A stretch of DNA of 9,130 nt, from contig CAAGDP010000116.1 in the NCBI GenBank assembly GCA_900768635.1, positions 1 to 9,130 of the forward strand, in the 5' to 3' direction. This document shows, one piece after another, positions 6,106-9,130 of the stretch (position 1 is its first letter; each line of letters begins with the position of its first letter). Made by a program: the position numbers and the translations under genes. Origin of the DNA: Enterobacterales bacterium (lineage in GTDB: Bacteria; Pseudomonadota; Gammaproteobacteria; Enterobacterales; Succinivibrionaceae). The notes below the pieces were generated by a model that saw only the letters and a list, made by a program, of their open reading frames with translations, did no database searches and had not been told where the DNA came from.

Positions 6106-6977
6106 TATTTAATATGACGGGGATCTTCCTGAAAAGAGGTGTTTTTACTGCTGTTAGGACCGGCTATTTCCTGATCTTCTGGAAAATCTTCATCCACAAT
6201 AAAAATATCTTCATCAAAATCGTAGATCTCCGGCTGGTTTTTATATGATTTGGTAGTATGGGCAGAGAGGAACATGCACAGTATCCCCAGAATAAAAACA
6301 AATCCCACCATATAAAGACTGTAGGTCAAAGCATTGGGATTTTCGTTTACAACCCCCATCCAGAAGAAAAACGGTCCCACCAGAAACATAAAGGTCAGAC
6401 CCAGCACCGAAAAGGTATTCCGATCGGTGCCGTAGGGATCCCGAGGCATCTGTACTCCGTAAAAAGCCATAAGCTCTTCAATAAAAGGTCTTCCGGGGAG
6501 AGTATCACTTTCAGATAGAAGGATCCTGGTTCTTCCGGAGGCCGGCAACCACACACCTATCCGATCTCTGAGAACCGCCTTGGTTTCCAGAGCGGAGATT
6601 ATTTCACTGTGAGGATAAAAAGTGCTGCGGGAGGTTTTCTGATAAATAATTCCCATTTCAGTAATAGTGACCTTATAAGTAGATCTCACATGATAAAGCC
6701 ATCTGAAATAACAGAAAATTACAATAGGGAAAAGCCACAGACAGGTGATCTGTACCAGAGACTGAGAACGATCTGATCCGGTAAGTTCTCCATTGCGGAT
6801 GATAATAATGGTGGAGAACAGTGCCACTGCAATCATAAGAAGAAGAAGTATGGTAAGAGTAAAGCTCACCGATCGCAGGGAGCGGGTGGAATATACCAGT
6901 TCATGAGATGATAGCATGGAAAAATTTCCCTCTCGGGAAAGGGGAATATTATTAGGTAAATCTGAAAAATTTCCCAT
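6105..6977 (-). CDS. Membrane protein with PH-like middle domain, unknown function
   Basis: This 290-residue protein is not one I can name. Two helices (about 38-60 and 74-94) are followed by a soluble block (97-174). Its pattern, YKVTITEMGIIYQ, then a ...SEIISALE strand, then ...IEELMAFYG, resembles bacterial PH-like domains of the YcxB type. Two more helices (about 190-210 and 219-239) and an acidic tail rich in Asp/Glu (248-270) complete it. Both ends should be cytoplasmic, with the PH-like block on the same side. The ATG at 6977 lies 5 bases past the lipoprotein stop, and its ribosome site AGGT overlaps that stop, so the two genes are probably translationally coupled. An alternative ATG at residue 21 cannot be excluded. 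It is the last gene of a three-gene leftward operon. Confidence 0.72.
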   Translation of the reverse strand: MGNFSDLPNNIPLSREGNFSMLSSHELVYSTRSLRSVSFTLTILLLLMIAVALFSTIIIIRNGELTGSDRSQSLVQITCLWLFPIVIFCYFRWLYHVRSTYKVTITEMGIIYQKTSRSTFYPHSEIISALETKAVLRDRIGVWLPASGRTRILLSESDTLPGRPFIEELMAFYGVQMPRDPYGTDRNTFSVLGLTFMFLVGPFFFWMGVVNENPNALTYSLYMVGFVFILGILCMFLSAHTTKSYKNQPEIYDFDEDIFIVDEDFPEDQEIAGPNSSKNTSFQEDPRHIK

Positions 6978-6982
6978 ACTTA

Positions 6983-7972
6983 TTACCTGCGACTGCTTTT
7001 ATCCTTCCGGACTGTTTTTTTGCCGGAAGATTTACGTGGTGCTGTTTGGGATGATTTTGCCTTATCTGCAGACGGTTGTTTGATGGAGGAGGTCTGTGCA
7101 GCTTCCGGTGATTTACTTTTCTCCTGTTCCTCTTTCTCCAGTTTGGCACAGATTGATTTTGATACCGGTATTTTCACCAACAGTTTATCTTCATTGTTTA
7201 CAAATTCAAAAATTACCCGTTCATCATGAATATATAATGCCTGGATCTGTTTATTGGCACAGGCAAATTTAGGGAGATGGGATTTGTATTTTTCAGCAGC
7301 AGGCTCATCAGTGGTTTTGATAAGATAGGTAAAGCCGACTGATGATTGATAGGTGAAGTTAATAAGGGTCTGTTTTTTACCTACTTTCATAGGGATCCGG
7401 TTACGGTACTCCTGAGCAATTTCTTCCGGTGTAATTTTCGGCAGTTCCTTTTCTTCAGCAGGTGACTTTTCCTCCCGAGTCTGAATATTTTCAGGTTCTT
7501 TTTGTGAGTTAGTGATTTCCGGTTTGTCCGGGGATTCAGCTTTCGGGAAAGGTTTGTCAGAAATTTCATCTATATCCGGCGCCTTATTAATTTCCGGGGT
7601 TTTTATTTCGTCCTGAGTTTTCTTAATTTCCGGGGTTTTTATTTCATTCTGAGCTTTCTTTTCTTCATAATTGTCAGAAGAATATTCAATTGTAATGATA
7701 TCTCCATCATCTTCATCAGGATTATCTTTACGGGTGGCTGCCTGATTATTATCACCGGTGAGGGGTATATCGTCTTCATTATCCAGGGCAGGGGCAAGAA
7801 GAAATTCATGTTCTTCAGTATCGGATTTCTCTTTTTGATCATCGTCAGCAGAAATATCATATTCAATGACAATATCACTGCCGTCAGGTTTTTGCTGCTC
7901 CTTGTCATCACCACATCCCGTCATGGTGATTACCAGGGAAATATACAGCACAAACTTTGCTAAGTTATTCAT
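6983..7972 (-). CDS. Outer-membrane-type lipoprotein with acidic linker, two-Cys domain and basic tail
   Basis: Residues 1-19 are a signal peptide ending in MTG before C20, a lipobox with Met at -3. Gly at +2 gives no inner-membrane retention signal, so outer-membrane sorting is expected. Residues 21-100 are very acidic and contain two related segments (DIVIEYDI at 33-40 and DIITIEYS at 91-98). Residues 105-180 are a Lys/Glu/Pro-rich linker with a 12-residue tandem repeat (EIKTPEI...), reminiscent of periplasm-spanning linkers such as TonB's. A compact domain (about 185-278) carries two cysteines, C238 and C275, that could form a disulfide, and resembles the domain of the neighbouring protein at 8053-8547. 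The last 50 residues are Lys/Arg/Ser-rich and strongly basic. Full length 329 residues. I recognise no named family. Start ATG at 7972 has only a weak GGA ribosome site. Confidence 0.8.
   Translation of the reverse strand: MNNLAKFVLYISLVITMTGCGDDKEQQKPDGSDIVIEYDISADDDQKEKSDTEEHEFLLAPALDNEDDIPLTGDNNQAATRKDNPDEDDGDIITIEYSSDNYEEKKAQNEIKTPEIKKTQDEIKTPEINKAPDIDEISDKPFPKAESPDKPEITNSQKEPENIQTREEKSPAEEKELPKITPEEIAQEYRNRIPMKVGKKQTLINFTYQSSVGFTYLIKTTDEPAAEKYKSHLPKFACANKQIQALYIHDERVIFEFVNNEDKLLVKIPVSKSICAKLEKEEQEKSKSPEAAQTSSIKQPSADKAKSSQTAPRKSSGKKTVRKDKSSRR
7587..7658 (-). repeat. 36-bp tandem repeat inside the lipoprotein gene
   Basis: Two adjacent 36-bp units (7587-7622 and 7623-7658) differ at three positions by eye. 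Each encodes 12 residues of the linker, so the frame is kept. The near identity suggests a recent duplication and a possible site of length variation between strains. Confidence 0.85.
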
Positions 7973-8052
7973 AGTTAATCCAAATATATCTGCAGCCTGA
8001 ACCCGGATGATCCGGCAGCTGTTACGACACTGTTCCGAATTTTATCCGGATG

Positions 8053-8547
8053 TTATATTGCACAGTCTTCAAGTTTCAGTGTAAAGGATACCAAAGGTCT
8101 CCCTTCCAGAGAATAAATAAAATCATAGCCCTTGAGGCGTTTTAAGCGTTTTATATCAAGCGGGTTGGAGCAGAAGCGACTTTTCTGGATCTGAAAATAT
8201 TTTTGAGCATTTTCCCTTTCCCTGTCAGGATCTGCTTTAATCAGATAGACATAGGTAAAGACTATCTGATGATCATTCCCTGCGGCAACGGAAACCATGG
8301 CCGCATTCCCGTCAATGGGAGCACTGCTGAAAGATCGGGCCAGATTTTCCGCAGTGGATTTCAGATCTTTATCACTAAGATATTCACCATCATTATCATA
8401 AAGATAGGTGAGACGAAAATCTTCCAGAAACTCAATAACCCTGGGATTATCTTTATTTTCGTTATACCAGATGATGGCCATAAAACTCAGGGCAATAAAA
8501 AGAACAAAAATAACCCTGGTTATAAAAAATTTTTTACTGTTGATCAC
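8053..8547 (-). CDS. Small membrane-anchored protein with two-Cys extracytoplasmic domain
   Basis: This 164-residue protein of unknown function starts with a short basic stretch and one hydrophobic helix (about 9-28). The helix has no lipobox or clear cleavage site, so it is probably an inner-membrane anchor with the rest in the periplasm. The domain from about 69 to 162 contains FTYVYLIK (97-104), C126 in RFCSNP and C162 in LEDC. This matches the order and spacing of the C-terminal domain of the lipoprotein encoded next (cysteines 36 apart here, 37 there). The start codon is GTG at 8545-8547, supported by AAAGGA (8554-8559) 6 bases upstream. It is the first gene of the leftward operon, 80 bases ahead of the lipoprotein gene, behind a near-consensus promoter. 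Confidence 0.78.
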   Translation of the reverse strand: MINSKKFFITRVIFVLFIALSFMAIIWYNENKDNPRVIEFLEDFRLTYLYDNDGEYLSDKDLKSTAENLARSFSSAPIDGNAAMVSVAAGNDHQIVFTYVYLIKADPDRERENAQKYFQIQKSRFCSNPLDIKRLKRLKGYDFIYSLEGRPLVSFTLKLEDCAI

Positions 8548-8580
8548 AACTTGTCCTTTTACCTAAAACGTACGGATATC

Positions 8581-8610
8581 AGGTAAACAGATTATCTGAC
8601 TATTTTACCT
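8581..8610. promoter_or_regulatory. Nested palindromes at the envelope operon start: candidate operator
   Basis: An outer inverted repeat AGGTAAA/TTTACCT (8581-8587 with 8604-8610) flanks an inner perfect palindrome, CAGATTATCTG (8588-8598). The outer right arm covers the -10 hexamer and the inner palindrome covers the expected start point near 8595. The position fits a repressor site, but no regulator is known from the window. Confidence 0.4.
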
Positions 8611-8630
8611 TGAGATGATGGATTTGTCAG
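8602..8630 (-). promoter_or_regulatory. Near-consensus promoter of the envelope operon
   Basis: On the minus strand CTGACA (8625-8630, 5/6) and TAAAAT (8602-8607, 5/6) are spaced by 17 bases. Transcription would begin near 8595, giving a leader of about 48 bases before the GTG at 8547. This is the best promoter match in the window on the minus strand. Confidence 0.7.
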
Positions 8631-8982
8631 ATGTTTCTTGCTGTCTGATACTATTCAGATCCGATTATTTTTGCATAGTGTTTTGATAATCATGAAAAAG
8701 TGCAGGAAGATGTCTGTAAGACAGGGAAAAATTAAAGGAGGCGCTTAATTTTCAGGATTGCAGATTCCGGAAGAAGAGCTCAATACCGGCAGAAGTGCAG
8801 ATTACTACTTGGTTTGGAAAGTTGCGGCAATCCTGATGGTATAAAACAGGGTGACACTTGCTGCAACCGGAGCTGCTCACCAGGTCTGAAGAAAAGAAGC
8901 CGGACTGACAGATTGACAGGTATTTCTCAGCATAAGTCAGTCATTTCATAAAACTACAAACCGACCATCTGCAGGATCTTTT
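8631..8982. other. Gene-free stretch with an orphan ribosome site
   Basis: No convincing gene is seen in these 352 bases. A perfect-looking AAAGGAGG (8734-8741) has no ATG, GTG or TTG at usable spacing, although the plus frame stays open from 8736 to a TAA at 8949-8951. A 7-bp inverted repeat GACTGAC/GTCAGTC (8903-8909 with 8936-8942) has a 26-base loop. Read leftward it is followed by a pyrimidine-rich tract and could be a weak terminator for the gene ending at 8983. Confidence 0.5.
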
Positions 8983-9130
8983 TTAACTGCAGGCTCCCTC
9001 GACGCCACAATATTTCCCGCAAAATGTTATACCGTATTTAAAGATCTGATAATTTCTTTGTTCATAGGACTGAGCATACTTTTTGTCTTCAATCTGCTGT
9101 AATGCTTTATGGCAGAATTGGGTAAAGTCA
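8983..9130 (-). CDS. C-terminal end of an AAA-ATPase-like/PD-(D/E)XK nuclease-domain protein, partial
   Basis: The minus frame is open from the window edge to TAA at 8983-8985 and gives 48 residues. They read ALQQIEDKKYAQSY, then IFKYGITFCGKYCGV near the end. This is the characteristic C-terminus of the large family with an N-terminal AAA-ATPase-like domain and a C-terminal PD-(D/E)XK nuclease-like domain (DUF1703): an ALxQIxxKxYA helix followed by a YGIAFxxKxC-type strand. The family occurs in many copies in gut and rumen anaerobes, and its function is not settled. The ATPase and nuclease motifs lie beyond the window, so it cannot be judged whether the gene is intact. The tail beyond the strand (EGACS) adds a third cysteine. 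Confidence 0.75.
   Translation of the reverse strand, partial: DFTQFCHKALQQIEDKKYAQSYEQRNYQIFKYGITFCGKYCGVEGACS

Noticed and set aside
8001..8013. Palindrome CCGGATGATCCGG in the gap before the lipoprotein gene
   Set aside because: The stem is too short for a terminator once a loop is allowed, and no T-run follows on either strand; ATCCGG is common throughout this DNA.
8692..8748. 18-codon plus-strand frame beginning MKKCRKM
   Set aside because: No ribosome site precedes it, it is very short, and nothing supports translation.

Overview
The window looks like a chromosomal segment of a moderately AT-rich gammaproteobacterium. The two best-conserved proteins, transketolase and the RsuA pseudouridine synthase, read very close to the Escherichia coli proteins along their whole length. 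The last 49 codons of a PD-(D/E)XK/AAA-ATPase-like gene, a family common in gut and rumen anaerobes, fit an anaerobic host-associated lineage such as the Succinivibrionaceae. That placement is an inference.

Layout. 1-116 is the right end of an IS200/IS605 (ISDra2/IS1341-like) element: a folded omega-RNA-like segment, a terminal hairpin and a TTGAC cleavage motif. It abuts an unrecognised four-helix membrane protein (164-721, +). A flavodoxin-fold NAD(P)H oxidoreductase (748-1329, -) converges on that gene, and its probable terminator lies inside the 3' end of the membrane-protein gene. rsuA (1677-2381, +) has an extended -10 promoter. An operon of two drug/metabolite-superfamily transporters, DUF486 then EamA, runs leftward (3692-2432). 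tkt (4018-6003, +) has its own extended -10 promoter and a strong intrinsic terminator.

From 8547 to 6105 three leftward genes form a probable envelope operon. They encode a small membrane-anchored protein with a GTG start, a lipoprotein with a long acidic linker and a basic tail, and a four-helix membrane protein with a PH-like middle. The first two share a homologous two-cysteine extracytoplasmic domain. A near-consensus promoter and nested palindromes lie upstream. Positions 8631-8982 hold no convincing gene, and the window ends in the 3' end of the AAA-ATPase/PD-(D/E)XK gene.

How the parts relate. The housekeeping genes (tkt, rsuA) are single transcription units between transporter and accessory genes. 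The most unusual content is the TnpB-type RNA end, whose TTGAC boundary may also supply a -35 for the next gene, and the uncharacterised three-gene envelope operon. No CRISPR array, tRNA, rRNA or complete transposase is visible.
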